NCBI GenBank assembly: GCA_026413225.1
Contig: CM048552.1
Coordinates: 82,313,001 to 82,377,000, forward strand
Origin: Otis tarda
Lineage: Eukaryota; Chordata; Aves; Otidiformes; Otididae
Direction of reading: 5' to 3'
Length of the DNA: 64,000 nt
Part shown: one piece after another, positions 12,707 to 24,979 of the stretch
Numbering within the stretch: the stretch's first letter is position 1
Layout: the number at the start of each line of letters is the position of its first letter
Translations under genes and position numbers: made by a program
Notes under the pieces: model-generated
Told to the model about the DNA's origin: nothing
The model's input: the letters and a program-made list of their open reading frames with translations, nothing else
Database searches by the model: none

Positions 12707-13852
12707 TGTCGTGGTTTTGTTAGTGAGGGGGGGCCTAAGGTGGTAGCTTCTGTAGGAAACTGCTAGAAGTCGCTCCCCTTTGTTCAGTGGACTCGGCCGG
12801 GCCTGGGGCAGACCTGCTGCTGGCCAAGGCCGAGCTGATTGGTAGACGAATGTTCCGTGATAACGCCTCTGTGATAACGTATTTAAGAAGGGGAAAACAG
12901 AAAAAAAAAAAAAGAGAAGAGAAGATGTGAAGAAGCTGAGCAGGGGCAGAGGCGCAGAGGGGGAGGCACAGGCCTCATGGGCCTTGCAGGCCTCACCCTC
13001 TGGCCTCTCGCCAGGCAGCCGACTGGGCCCGACTCGGTCCGGCCCAGCTGCAAGAAGTGGAGAGGAGATGAGAAGTGAATAAGATGTAAAAAAGATACTG
13101 AGAGACATCTACCACCCTGTTGTGAGGAACGGCTGCAGACGCCAAGGTCAGTTCAGAAGGAGGGGGAGGAGTAATGCGGCTCCTGGCCAAGATTCCCCTG
13201 CAGCCTGTGGTGACGACCATGGTGGAGCAGGTTGTCCCCCTGCAGCCCATGGAGGTCCACGGAGGAGCAGAGATCCACTTGGAGCCCATGAAGGACCCCG
13301 TACCGGGGGAGGTGGATGCCTGAAGGTGGCTGTGGCCTGTGGAGGGCCCGCTGGGACAGCCATTCTGGAGAGACTGTACTCCGTGGAAGAGATGACCCAC
13401 GCTGGAGCAGTTCCACGAAGGACTGTGGCCCGTGGGAGGGACCCCACGATGAAGCAGGGGAGGAATGTAAGGAGTTCTTCCCCTGACCATGAAGCAGCGG
13501 CGTGAAACAACGTATGATGAACTGACTGCAACCCCCATTCCCTCTTCCCCCCCTGTGCCGCTCGGGGGGGGAAGGTAGTAGAGATAATGTTAAGCTTGGG
13601 AAGAGGGAGGGGTGGATGGAGGTTATCTTGTTCTCTGTCTCATTATCCTGCTGTTTGTAGTAATAAATGAATAGTTTTCCCCAAGTCAAGTCTGTTTTGC
13701 CCGTGACGGTAACTGTAAGGATTTCTCCCTGTCCTTATCTCAAACCTCGAGCCGTTTTTTTCCTTATATTTTCTCTCCCTGTTCTCTCGGAGGGTGGGGG
13801 GAGTGAGAGAGAGACTGCATAGTCTGGTCCTGATCGGGCCTGAACTACAACA
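12707..13852 (+). mobile_element. Solo LTR of an avian endogenous retrovirus, about 1.15 kb (ERVL-like by its 5-bp duplication)
   Basis: The block starts TGTCGTGGTTTTG and ends GAACTACAACA, the TG...CA ends of an LTR. The flanking 5-mers are ATCTT on the left and CTCTT on the right, a target duplication with one mismatch. A TATA-like GTATTTAAGAAG lies near 12,879-12,890. A GC-rich middle made of imperfect ~30-bp units (built around CTGCAGCCCATGGAGG) spans about 13,190-13,470. The polyadenylation signal AATAAA is at 13,662-13,667, followed by TTTTGCCCGTGACGGTAA and a U5-like end. No internal retroviral sequence is attached, so it is a solo LTR left by recombination. A same-family copy lies in opposite orientation at 61,084-62,226, roughly 95% identical over the first 200 bases by eye, which suggests a modest age. 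A 5-bp duplication favours ERVL over ERVK (6) or ERV1 (4), but the family name is inference. Confidence 0.88.
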
Positions 13853-16800
13853 CTCTTTCAAAAAAAAAAATCTCTGAAAGTGAGCAGAGGTAAAATGAAC
13901 ATTAACTGCATAGTCTTAGATTCCATTCAATATTGGAATAACTGAAGTAAAAAAGGAATGGGGAAAATATAATCAATAGTTAGCAGGGAGATCTCTCCTG
14001 AATTGCAATTTGCATACAACAGCCTGTTATTAAGCGATTTTTTTAATTGGAAAAAATAATAATTGAAAAACTAGATTACTTTTATTTGACCATTTTTTTG
14101 TTTTAATACTTGTACTGTTTTTAATGCTAGTAAGGATTTCCCTTGCCAGTTGTTCACCCAAAAATGGAAAAATGACGTTTTCATAATTTCTTGCTCCTTT
14201 CTAATGTACAATTTGCCAGAAGAACAAAGCACGAAAGCATGAATAACTTACGTGTTTTAAATTGGTCCTTTAATCAAAGTCACCTATTTCAATGTTATTT
14301 TTCACAGGAGAAATACAAAACCATGTTGCATAGGATGTAGATTTCATCGGTACTATTAAACAACACAGCCTCAAACTGCTGCTCTGGACTTAGCTGACAG
14401 GCCAAGTGCCATGGCCTGGCTCTGTGTCCACGTGCCTGAACTTCCTTCCTCCCTGAAACAGGGTGGCTGCATCTGAAGTGCCTATGGATGCAGTTTTTGG
14501 GCTATGACCACACCAGGGATAGCTGGCCTGAGCCAGAAGTGTGCTAGGGAGTGTACTTACCATTAAACACTGACGGTAGAGGTCTGTGAGTTAGTGTTTG
14601 AGTCTGTTTACTTACACAAATGTATAAATATGTATGCCGTAAATCAGGGTGCATGCATTTTTGGCACATAAAAATGCATAAAACAAAATGCTCCTTTAAA
14701 TAATGTATCCTCAAGATTCAGACATCATACCATTTATTTCAACACAGAACGATTTTTTTAATAGAAAAAAAAAAAAGCTGATGTCTTAAGTTGATGCTCA
14801 CAGTGTACCGTTAAACACACTGCTCAAACAAAAGTTCTGATGAATGACAGGAAGAAATGGAAGTGCTTTCTAATAAGGAACAAGTGGGCTAAAAGCAAAC
14901 ATTTCAAAGACAGGTTAAACTGTGGTCCATCCTAAGCCTCCTGCTCTGGCACAGCCGTTAGAGCTTTAAAAACAGCAACTGAAGATTTCCCCTGCCAACA
15001 TCTTTACATCACAGCGAGTGAGCTCACTCACAGTTTGTAGAGCATGCTTAGCATGTAGCAGGACACATCCACAGAGCAGCACCAACAGAAAGGCAGATGA
15101 AGGTTTGAAGTGCTCTAATGCTGCTGGCTGTGAGGGTCTTAATGGAGAAGGTGGGACAGGAGGCAATTTCTTATGGCAAAATCCATTGTCAGCTTGGATG
15201 TGATGACTTGTTCTGAAAGAAGTATGATCCCAACACCAGGTCAAGCCTCTTCAAAAAGTATTACTGAAGAGGTGAGTAGCAGCCTGGAAAAAAAGCCTCA
15301 AAGCAAGGCTGGTTCCACATTAGACTGGCATTTAGAATCACCTAGGGTAATATCCCACCTGAGGTGTCACCTTTGACATCCCTTTTAGCATATCTGTTGA
15401 CTCCCATTCATAAAGCTGCTTTGAAAGGACTCTTCTTTCCGTAGGTTAGCTGCAGAATGTGCAAGCTTTCGACTTGCATCCAGCTTCATCTCACCAAAGA
15501 TAACAGAGATGGATAATGGAACAAATAATTGCCGTTCATTTCACACTGTAAAAGTCACGATGTGACTAATTTGACAGAAACATTTTCAAGCCTATTACAA
15601 ACGCTCTGATCAATTTTACAGGGGAGTTCTGAATCCACATATAATGTGGTTATATAGATCTGCACATAATCAGATTCTTAAAGGTTGCAGCTGGAGAATT
15701 ATGAACATGCAGTTGGAGTGGTAATACCTGAGCATATTTTTCCGAGGGAAAAGGATGGGAACTACTATAAATAAACTGTTAGGCTATATTCATGCTGAAA
15801 CATTATTGATGGATTTCGTGTGGAAGGTGGACTGTTGCAGTTTCAAGCCTCACTGATGCAACGAGGTATCAACCGAGGAACCAAAGGGGTTTCTAGCAGC
15901 TATGAAGTAATGTAAAACTAGGGATAATGCTGGTTTCCCTGTACATCTTCCATCGAGGCAGAACAACTTTTTCTACATCTGTGCTGCCTCCGCAACTCAG
16001 CTATTTGCTGTTTGTTCTCCTTTGGGATAGCAGCAAGGGAGCAACTGAAATGGGCGTAGAGGTAAAATGGTCCGTGGAGATACAGGTAACATGAACGAGC
16101 AATTTGACAGGAATCACAGTATTTTTCCTACACATATGCAAGGTGTACGTGAACTTATAAGCGTAAGGTTCTTAGTTCTCTTCTGTATGATACTGGATGC
16201 AAGGAAAGGAACCAACTACCTCTGGACACTAGGGAGCCAAGTGCCTTGAAAGAGGAGGAAGAATATGTGTATTCTTACTACTCCTACTGCCTGTACATAT
16301 GGATTTCAGTTAAAAAAAGACAAAAACCAAACAACAGAACAGAAAGAATTTGGATTTGTAAGATAAAAGGCCTAGTAAAACACAGCTCTAAGAGCAAATA
16401 GGTGGGAGAAGGAGATTTGCCATGTGAAAGAGGAAGTATTTAATTCTTGCCAAGGGGGAAGGGAAAAAGAAGTCTTGGGAGTTTTCAGTCCGCAAGGATT
16501 AGCTTGTAGCTATTTTATGGTCTATCAGTTTATCAGAACTGGAGTGTGTTTCCAAAGCAGAGAAAGAAGAGAACAAATTGGTATTTGTAATAGATCAGCT
16601 ACTGTGAGAAATCAGTTATTTTTATGTTAGGATATTACTCTCAGTAAAACCAATTTTCATGTCTTAAATATTTAGTGTTACTGTGATGAAAATGCTAATT
16701 AAGTTATGTTTATTAACAGAATACAGCACCCTGAGCTTATTATGGAGTTCCATATGCCATATTTGGATGATCAAATAATAAGTAATTTAATTACTTTGAA

Positions 16801-19689
16801 AGGATGTTAAAAGACAGCTTTTGGGATTTGTTCCCTGAAGTAACATTGCAAATTATGACCTTCATTTTGTTTCTGCCATGTGGGTAAATGAAAGAGCTTC
16901 TCTTTCAATATAATAACTTTGATTTTTGCAGTCAAATTCCTTAACACATATTCTCTTTGGCTTGCTTGAATTTGCCTGAACTGATTTCCATGTAATCACA
17001 TTAGTAACATAAAAACATTTGTAAATGTTTAGAGGACTGAACCTAATAAAACCAACAAACAAACAACTTAAAGAAATAGAATACTTGGAAATTTACTAAT
17101 TACTTGCAGGTGAGGTATCATGATATAAATTACTATTATTTTCAAACGAGTATCTCTAAAAGGTTTGTGGAGCTTTACCACATATACACACACACACACA
17201 CACACATACACACACACTCACACTATACTTTGTTCATCACTGATGCATGAGAACAGCAATCTGTCTTTTTTCTGTGGTTTGTAAGAGAGGCAGGTGTATA
17301 CAGCAGGAATCATATTTTCGGCATGCCATGGGAAGGCAGGTGATGTAGCAGCAGGAAGCATTTACCTTCTCCAGCTCAGTAAAGGAGAATGGGACAGTCT
17401 ATGCAGTCTGCACAATGTGAACGTCTTAAGCCCGTCTCTTTCTGAAATCAGTGAGGGAGGGGAAGGCTTTTGTTTCCTGTCTGATGTACCGAAGCGAGGG
17501 AGGTCGGGTTCTCCCACTTCCTAGCCTGCCAACCATCCAAAAATTAAGAGTCCCACAGGAAGGCTGGTTTGTCACGTCGTGCTGTTAGCAGAGGCTTGCA
17601 AGGCAGCCCATCTGCTGCCACTGTCATGCTGGTACTGTTATACGGAAGAGCTGCCAGAGAAGACATCCCGGTTCTGGGCTGTTTATTGAGTCCTTGGGAA
17701 TAAAAGCACGGTGTGTTCAGAGGGGCTGGAGTAGACTGTGGGAATGGGAAACCTGATGGATTTGGGGGCAGGGAGAATGTGAAGCTGCTGGATTTTCTGG
17801 GAAACTGTGCATGAAATCAATGGGCTGTTGTGGGGAGGAAGAAGGAAGAATTTGTAATTCATATATTTGTTCTCCGATAGGGAAATATAATACTGGTGGA
17901 TTTGCTTTTGAGAGAAAAAAAAATACTATTTGAGAAGAAGGTTACTTGCATGACCAGAAAATGATTGAGGGAACCCTGTTTTAAAAGAACTGGATGCCTA
18001 AGCCTGATTTAATGAACTAGGAACTACTGTTGAAACAATGCAAAGAATTTCCAAAGGAAAGACAGAGGGGACCTTGGAAAAGCAAGAAGGTAGGAAAAAT
18101 TATCAATGTAATGATCAAGTTCAAAACAGATCAGAGATACTTTTTCTAGTTTATTTCCTCTGTCTTTTTAGAAATCCTTTTCTTCAGAAATAAATGTTTA
18201 AGTGGAAATACATGTATTGTGACCCTGTCAGTTCCTTGATTTGGAAGGGAGGAGAGGAGGACTGGATTTTGTTTACTTTTTGAAAAAGAAAATACCTCAG
18301 AACTGAAAATTGCCAAGCAGATTACTGTTTCACTTTTCAGATACATGACCATAGAAAACATTTCATAAATGCCTGAGATCTCATAAATTTTCATAGTGTT
18401 TTTCACAGGTTTTACACAGTTTTCTTTTGTCACCTGACAGTTGCCAATAGCTCTAAATAGAGAGGTGGAAGTAACAGAAATATGTAAATTATTTTAAATG
18501 GAAAACATAAAAGCTTTGTCCAGCTGATACTCTAACGTCTGTTCTTTTGTGTTATTATCACTGATATTTAAATGATAGTGTCATTATAACGTCTTTACTC
18601 TTGCTGCAGAGTGAATTAGGAGAGGGGATTTCACTGATGTCAGCTAGAATTAAGCATGAAATTTCAGTTTTCATTTTACCCCTTGTCTTACTGTTTGTAC
18701 CAGTTTTACCCAAACTTTCTCTGGCCAAGGGGAGCCTTTTCCTTGGTTTCATCTCACACTCACATCCTCAAAAAGTTTCTTTTATAGCAAGACTTCTCTT
18801 TGGTCCCCTTTATTTCTAGAAAGCCTGTACAATACAGTTTGTATTTTGTAGGAAGATATGTGATAGTGCATAGACGGCAGCAGGCTTTCTAGTTTGATTT
18901 CCTATGGAAATAAGATTGATGTTAACAACCGGTTTTGATGTCTGCTACTGTTCTCTCTATTCATAATCTTGAAACCTTTTTCCAATTTCAGCTAGATCTG
19001 ACAGATAACTTCAGTTTTCAGAGGCATTAAACTGCACATTTCAATAAATTGGTGGTTGGGACAGAAGAAGATCCAACACGGTCTTTACTGAGAGAAAACC
19101 TGGAGCAGAAGCTCAAACTTAATCTCAGAAACCAGAGCGGCAACAGAGAAGCAAGGCAATGTTAGTGCTCTAGTAATTAAAAAAGCTTTGGCCAGAATTT
19201 GTTATTCAGAGGACAGCTCAACCACAAAACCTGGAGCTTCACAAGAATCAGGCTTCAGGCATTTTGCTGATCATGGAACGATTCATGTTCCTAGGAAAGG
19301 TGACTTGTGATTGAAGTATTTCTTTCTGAATACAGACTTTCTCATTCTTTCATTTGAAGGGAATGAAAACTTTTACTCTAAAAACTTAACAGGAAGTAAA
19401 GAAAATGCAGTTCTTTTCCTAAATTTTCTAGATAAGGCTGGAAAACCCGTACATCCTTTCGCATTTATCTGAAGTCCTTCTATTCATTCATTTGCTTAAT
19501 GATAACTTTTTTTTTAATGAATGATAAGTAAGAAGTTATATGCAACATTTTTTTCTCTGTCTTTCCACCATTATAAACCTATGTACAGTTCCTCTTTTGG
19601 ATTGGAGTATCTCATCTTCTGAACTTAGGAATTGCTCTTTTATTTAATTCAAGAGTTCAAAGAAACACCCCAATGATAAGAAAAATATG
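13853..19689. other. Gene-free AT-rich sequence
   Basis: No defensible exon or transposon. Contents are an A-run just right of the LTR (about 13,861-13,870), an A-run near 14,765-14,776, a CA microsatellite at 17,181-17,223, and a slightly GC-richer patch near 14,400-14,560 and 17,290-17,720 without recognisable coding. Open frames up to 95 codons show no family features. Confidence 0.5.
17181..17223. repeat. (CA)n microsatellite
   Basis: About 20 dinucleotide units with one TACA and one TCA interruption. Likely length-polymorphic. Confidence 0.95.
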
Positions 19690-20362
19690 AAGAAGAATAA
19701 GTGCTGTACCTTGGTAGAAGCAATCAAGGGACAAATACAAGGTCTGGAAAAACTGAGACCTAAAAAAGGGAATTTTAATGTGAGTCAGCAGATTTATCCT
19801 GCTGCAAAAAAGGAATCCTCATACAGACACTATCAATGAGGATGTGCTATATAAGGTATGGGAAGTAATAATTCTTTGGCATATGATTAAAGCCTTGTCT
19901 AGGATATTGTGTCCAGCTAAGGGCAGATAACAGTTCGAGAAATATCTGTACCAATTGGCAAGAATCCAGAGGTGAACAACAAGAATTATTAGAGGTCCAG
20001 AAAACATGACTTGTGAGAAAAGATCGAAAGAGTTGGGTTTGTTTAGTCTAGGGAAGGGAAGAATGTGGAGAGACATGATAATAGCCACTATGAACAGGAC
20101 AAGACATGATGTGTTTGAACTACCTCAACAGAATTAGGGTGGGCATTAGCAAGGAAAGCTTTTTAATGGCAAGATAGTGAAGTGCTGGATTAGCTTGCTT
20201 CAGGAAGCTATGGAGTCTTTCACTGGAGATTTAAAGAGTAATTTAGACAAACATTTGCCAGGTGAATTATGAGACTGAAGTTTGCTTATATGTAATCCTG
20301 TCTAGGGTAGGAGAATGGACTGGATGACCTTTTAAAGTCTATGGCAGCCTACATTTTTATCT
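19690..20362 (+). mobile_element. Old CR1 LINE 3' end
   Basis: The order of conserved CR1 ORF2 landmarks is kept although the reading frame is gone: AAGTGCTGTACCTTGG (the KCKVLHLG region), TGAGTCAGCAG, TGCAAAAAAGG, a segment matching the SREVIL region, ATTGTGTCCAG, GTTGGGTTTGTTTAGTCTAG (LGLFSL), GACATGATAATAG, and finally GGACTGGATGACCTTTTAAAG, the CR1 3' UTR core, ending CCTACATTTTTATC. It lacks the clean ATTCTATG tail of the young copies and matches the ancient CR1 type shared with turtles and crocodiles (recognised from memory). It contains numerous substitutions and indels and is ancient. Confidence 0.82.
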
Positions 20363-23300
20363 CAATTACAGTAAAGAGTGAGTGATTTTTTTTTTACCAT
20401 TGTTTAAAATCATAATTTTTAATCTTTTAAAATATTTTTAAAGTGAATGAGACCTAATCCTCTCTTTCCTCAAACGTAGTATTCTCACTTACACGCATGT
20501 AAGTACATTCAAACTGTCATTATCTTGACTGATTATTATCCCCGCTGTTTATTAGTCTGAACATTTTAAGTCCAGAAACAAGTGACTTTAAAGGTTGTAT
20601 TAGATTTATAGTTTTCCCTTTATAGTAACTATAAACTATGCAATCTGTGTTTTAAAATATGTATTCATTAGTATTTTAAAAATTGACTGATTCTATGAAT
20701 AACTGGCTTAGTACGCTTTAGTACCTTTAAAGTAGCTTTATAAGTCTGACACATTTTTACTCAAGATAGCTACTTCTGGGGTATATTCAGTTATACTTTC
20801 TAACATGAAAAGCATGTATTATTCTGTTACCAGTTTTTACTCTTTTTAGCTGTGAAAAATAGATACAGATAAAAGGTAACTGAATTGAACTTTTAATGAA
20901 ATATCCCTTCTCTTTTATCAGTTTTAAATTTACTGACTTCTAATTCTATTGCTTTCCCTCTGCTTCTGAATTATAGGACAAAATAAACTAAACTGCATGG
21001 TTTGTATAATTTATGTCAGTCCCTTCTGGTGCATCCCTTCTCATTCACCTCTCTAAAATCCACAGGCCTTCTACTTCCAGTCTGTCTTGCAGATGTCTGT
21101 TTGTCTCTCTAAGTGTTAAAACAGGGTGTTGACTGGGTGCCTTCCGAGCAATAGCACATCATGCAATAGCAGTGAGAGAAGGAGAGTGAGCTGAGAACAG
21201 CATCATTGGAGCAGCAGCAGAATGGGCAGATGGCTTTAATTTTATTTTTTTTTTGGATCATTTTATAGTATACAAGAATTACCTAGAAGACAGTTTATGT
21301 GGCATTTTATGGTATCTTAAATGTAACAGCAACTACTGACAGTGACAGAAAAGCTTTGCAAGACCCTTTCAGGAGGATGATACAGCACAATTTGATTCGA
21401 ACACTAGATTTCACCTTCAATGCTAACGATCAGAAATTGAAATGAAACTTGAAGGATACAACTTAATAGCAGGAATGTTGTAACTAATACTCTGAGAAGA
21501 AACAGAAGCAAGTGTAATAGGGAAATATAATGCCTTCTTAGTCCAGCAGGCATAGCTGGAAAAGAGAAACAAGCTACTGAATAAAAATTCACACAATTGG
21601 GTCTGTCACAGCTTGAAACTTAAAGCTAAATAAAGATTGTAAAAGATCTTAAATGATTCCATTTGGACTGATAATTTAGTTGAATTGAGATGAAAAAGAG
21701 CAGTTAAATTAAGAGAAGAGGGTTATTTTGCTATGTATGTGACACGGAGAGTGATCAGCATGTGGGCAACAAGATTATAATGAGCTTTAAAACCAGTATC
21801 TGCATCAGGCCAGTGTGTTTTAGTATCTAATAGAATAACAAATGTCAGCTTTCCAGATGCACATTTTAAAGATGTGCTTCTCTGCAACATCATCTCTGTC
21901 AGCTCAGAAATAGAACTATTATTTAGTGAAAAATACTCTGTCAATAATGGATGTCCCTATCCTTTATCTGTTGTTGAAAAGTTCATCCTGGGGTAAGAGA
22001 GTTGTTTATTTTTTTAACTAGCTTTTAGTGCATTGGATAAAGTTTGTCTTATTTTACATGCACAAATAAAGGGTTCATGGATTCTTTGGGTTTTTTATGA
22101 ACAACTACTAATTATTGTGGTTGTGGAGGTATTTCAGTAGGTTTGGTAATTAATACTTCAACAAAAGCTGTTTGTTTTGGTTGGCATTGATTTTGCTAGT
22201 ATATAAATAATTTAAAGTCTATTAATGAGGACAACAGGGTGATTTTGTAGCCCAGAAGGCACAGCAGTCATCCAGGTAGCCGAAGGAGACAAAGCAGGGT
22301 TCTGAACCTCAGTGTCCCACAATGTCACAGTTGTGCTTTCTGTCCCTCAGTGTGTGTTCCAATGGTGGGGCTGGTCTTTCTTATTTCTCCTAAGAGGGCA
22401 AGATTTTGTTCCAATGCAATTTTTATTCCAATGAGCTTTTTCTTCCAAAACCAGCAGGACAAAACAAATGCTGAAGGTTCTAAGATGTTAATAAAAATTG
22501 AAATTCTTGTCTTCCAGGCAGCTCTAGCTGGTGCCTGTTGCCAGTTTTGGGGAAGATGCTTCAGGAAATCAACAGCAGGGAGTAACTTTATATTGTAAAG
22601 ATATCCAACTATATGGCATCTGTTTACATGTTTATGCAATTTGAAGATTTCTGTAATGTACAATTCACCAAAAGCCATTTTTCCACACTGGAAGCAATGA
22701 AGATCCAAAGTATTGTCTTGTACTAACTCGTGTTGATGCTGTTATGTTGTCCTGGGGTTTTGGTCAACCTTGAGAACAAATTTCATTGCCACTGTATGGG
22801 AAAAAAAAAAAAAAAAAAGGGAAACTACCATATTGTTAAAATTCTCCAGCTGGCTCTCAGTTCCCTACACAGAACTGCAAAGTGACATGTAAGTGGTGAT
22901 TTATTTTCATAAATTAAGAGCAGGCTCATTATGCTAGCCCTTTAAGACTCTGGGTGTTTGCAGTGGCCAATTGCTGTGGAAACTGCTTAAACAAATAAAT
23001 GTTTGGATAAGAATCTGGAATAAACTCCTCAATTAAAAAAAAAAAAAACTCCTGCAAAATATCATTAGACCAAGACATCCCAACCACTTCATCTGTTTGT
23101 TGCTAAATCTATATCCTTCACTGGTATTCTTCACTGCAGATCTACAAAGGAATAAATGAAAAACTGCTGTTCTGCCACTTAACATACAGCAAGCAGCCTT
23201 TAAAAACAACTCTTCTCATCTGTTACATTCCAACCATATTTAGCTGTTTTTATCAGAGCTGTATGGTAGGAAATGATCTGTGGGAGTTTTGTAACACTGA

Positions 23301-24979
23301 AATATGAGGATATGCAAGTACTGCTTTGAATCCAATATAATCCTGCACATGAACTTGTCCCATCAAAATCAAATTCATAAAAGCATAACCTGTACACACC
23401 CTTTCTGAATTCAATTCTAAATGCCTCTGTAACTGTAATCCTGCTTACTGTAGCAAACCTTGCTTCTTCAGGGAAAATCATAGCGTAACACGAACCTAGT
23501 ATATTGCCATTCTGTACTATTCCCTTCAATCATTCCAAACAGTGCAAATAGAATAAATAAAAAAATGCACAGAGTTTTTTTACTTATCAGTGAATACAGA
23601 AGCATGCACAGGCACAATTTTAGACAAACTGAAAGGGAGACTGAAGTATTAGACTATTTCAGAATTTCAGTTTTAAAAGCAATACTTGCTTTATGGGGAT
23701 TCAAACAAAGTAAAAGCCATGCTATTTGGTCTATTGTCATGTGACTTTGAAGTCCACATGGAACATGTTATCAGATTAAGTTACTAATTCTCTTTTCAGT
23801 GTTGAATATTTTTATTAGATCTATCTAGGTTTACTTTAGTATTATTACACACACATACACAAACTGATTTTATCAGATTTACAGTTACAACTTTTGTGCT
23901 TTTCTTGCTGTAATCACAAGCTTCCCAAGCAAGGTTGTTCCCAGTCAATGTGCTATTTATCACATTACCTATGTTCATGTTTCTTATTTCTAGATGCAAG
24001 GAAAAAAGCTTCTTACTATGGCAATTTTGTCTCCAGAGCTCCTAACTTCACACATAGAGCATGAATGTTCCAATCTGTCAAGGAGCCTCTAAGTGTTGCT
24101 CAAACTTGTTCTATTTATAGTGAATTTAACACAGTTCACAGTTAATATCTTAAGCTTGATCCCTGGTGTGGATTTTCTTGTAGCTGACAAAGACTGAACT
24201 CATGCTCCATTCTTCCCCTGACTGAAGAACTAACAGATCTTCTATTAATAATAATAGAAGATTAGAACTAATAAGCTTTCTGCTGTCCAACAGCTCATTT
24301 TTACAAAGTGTTTCAGGACTTGGCATTTTTGAGCTCTCTAGTCCTCTGAAAAATATGGCTGAGATTTAATATTTCATTTAAAAGACTTGTATTTGGAAAG
24401 GAAGGGGAAAGGGCAGAAAGGAAAAGGAGATACACAGAGAGATACAGAGGCACAGATATGCAGGCCACAGAGGAACAATGATGTATGGAGAACCCCCAAA
24501 ACCTGAACAGAGCCAATGTTGCACCCTGACCCAGCTAGTAAAGTCTGTTCCTGACTTAGTCAGGATGGATGGCTGAAATATCAGGCACCAAAGAATGAAA
24601 TAAGAAGATCAAATGTGCTTTTCTGCATGCTTTGCGATTATTTTTTTTTCCAGCACTCCAATCCCACAAGCACCGTTTTGTTTTCAGTGCTTGATGATAT
24701 TTGGTTTCAGTTTGCGGTTTTGCTATTGAGATGTAGTAAAGAAATATACACTAAATAAAATAGGGAGTGTACTTGACCTCTAACGATTCATGAAAGGGCT
24801 TGTTATGTTTGCCACATTTAAATGAAAAACAACTTTGACTGGAGCAGCAAAAGAAAAGACTAGAAGAAAGAAGGCACTTAGATGATAGCAAACTCTTAAC
24901 AAGGTAGGCCTAGATTTTGGGACCAAACATTTAAGCAGACACTTGGCAGAGATCTAAGTTCACCGGAAACTGAGTGGTT
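20363..24979. other. Gene-free AT-rich sequence
   Basis: No exon or recognised transposon. Simple sequence includes T-runs near 20,387-20,396 and 21,246-21,254, an A18 run at 22,801-22,818, an A13 run near 23,036-23,048 and a short CA stretch near 23,847-23,862. A minus-strand frame of 127 codons at 22,325-22,708 has no recognisable features. A hairpin lies at 24,237-24,262. Confidence 0.5.
24237..24262. repeat. Perfect inverted repeat, 11-bp arms and 4-nt loop
   Basis: ATCTTCTATTA (24,237-24,247) pairs exactly with TAATAGAAGAT (24,252-24,262) across the loop ATAA. AT-rich and short, so chance or template switching explains it easily. Confidence 0.75.

Noticed and set aside
13148-13689. Minus-strand open frames of 127-181 codons over 12,993-13,689
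   Set aside because: Same explanation: antisense of the plus-strand LTR copy.
17181-17223. CA repeat as a CRISPR-like or satellite array
   Set aside because: A plain dinucleotide microsatellite without spacers or a longer unit.
22325-22708. Minus-strand open frame of 127 codons with a CxxC-like start (HCFQCGK)
   Set aside because: A single CxxC with no matching zinc-binding partner spacing and no recognised family; overlapping plus frame is equally open.
22801-22818. A18 run as the poly(A) tail of a processed pseudogene
   Set aside because: No gene-like sequence or AATAAA-to-tail arrangement upstream, and no flanking duplication; other long A-runs in the window were rejected for the same reason.
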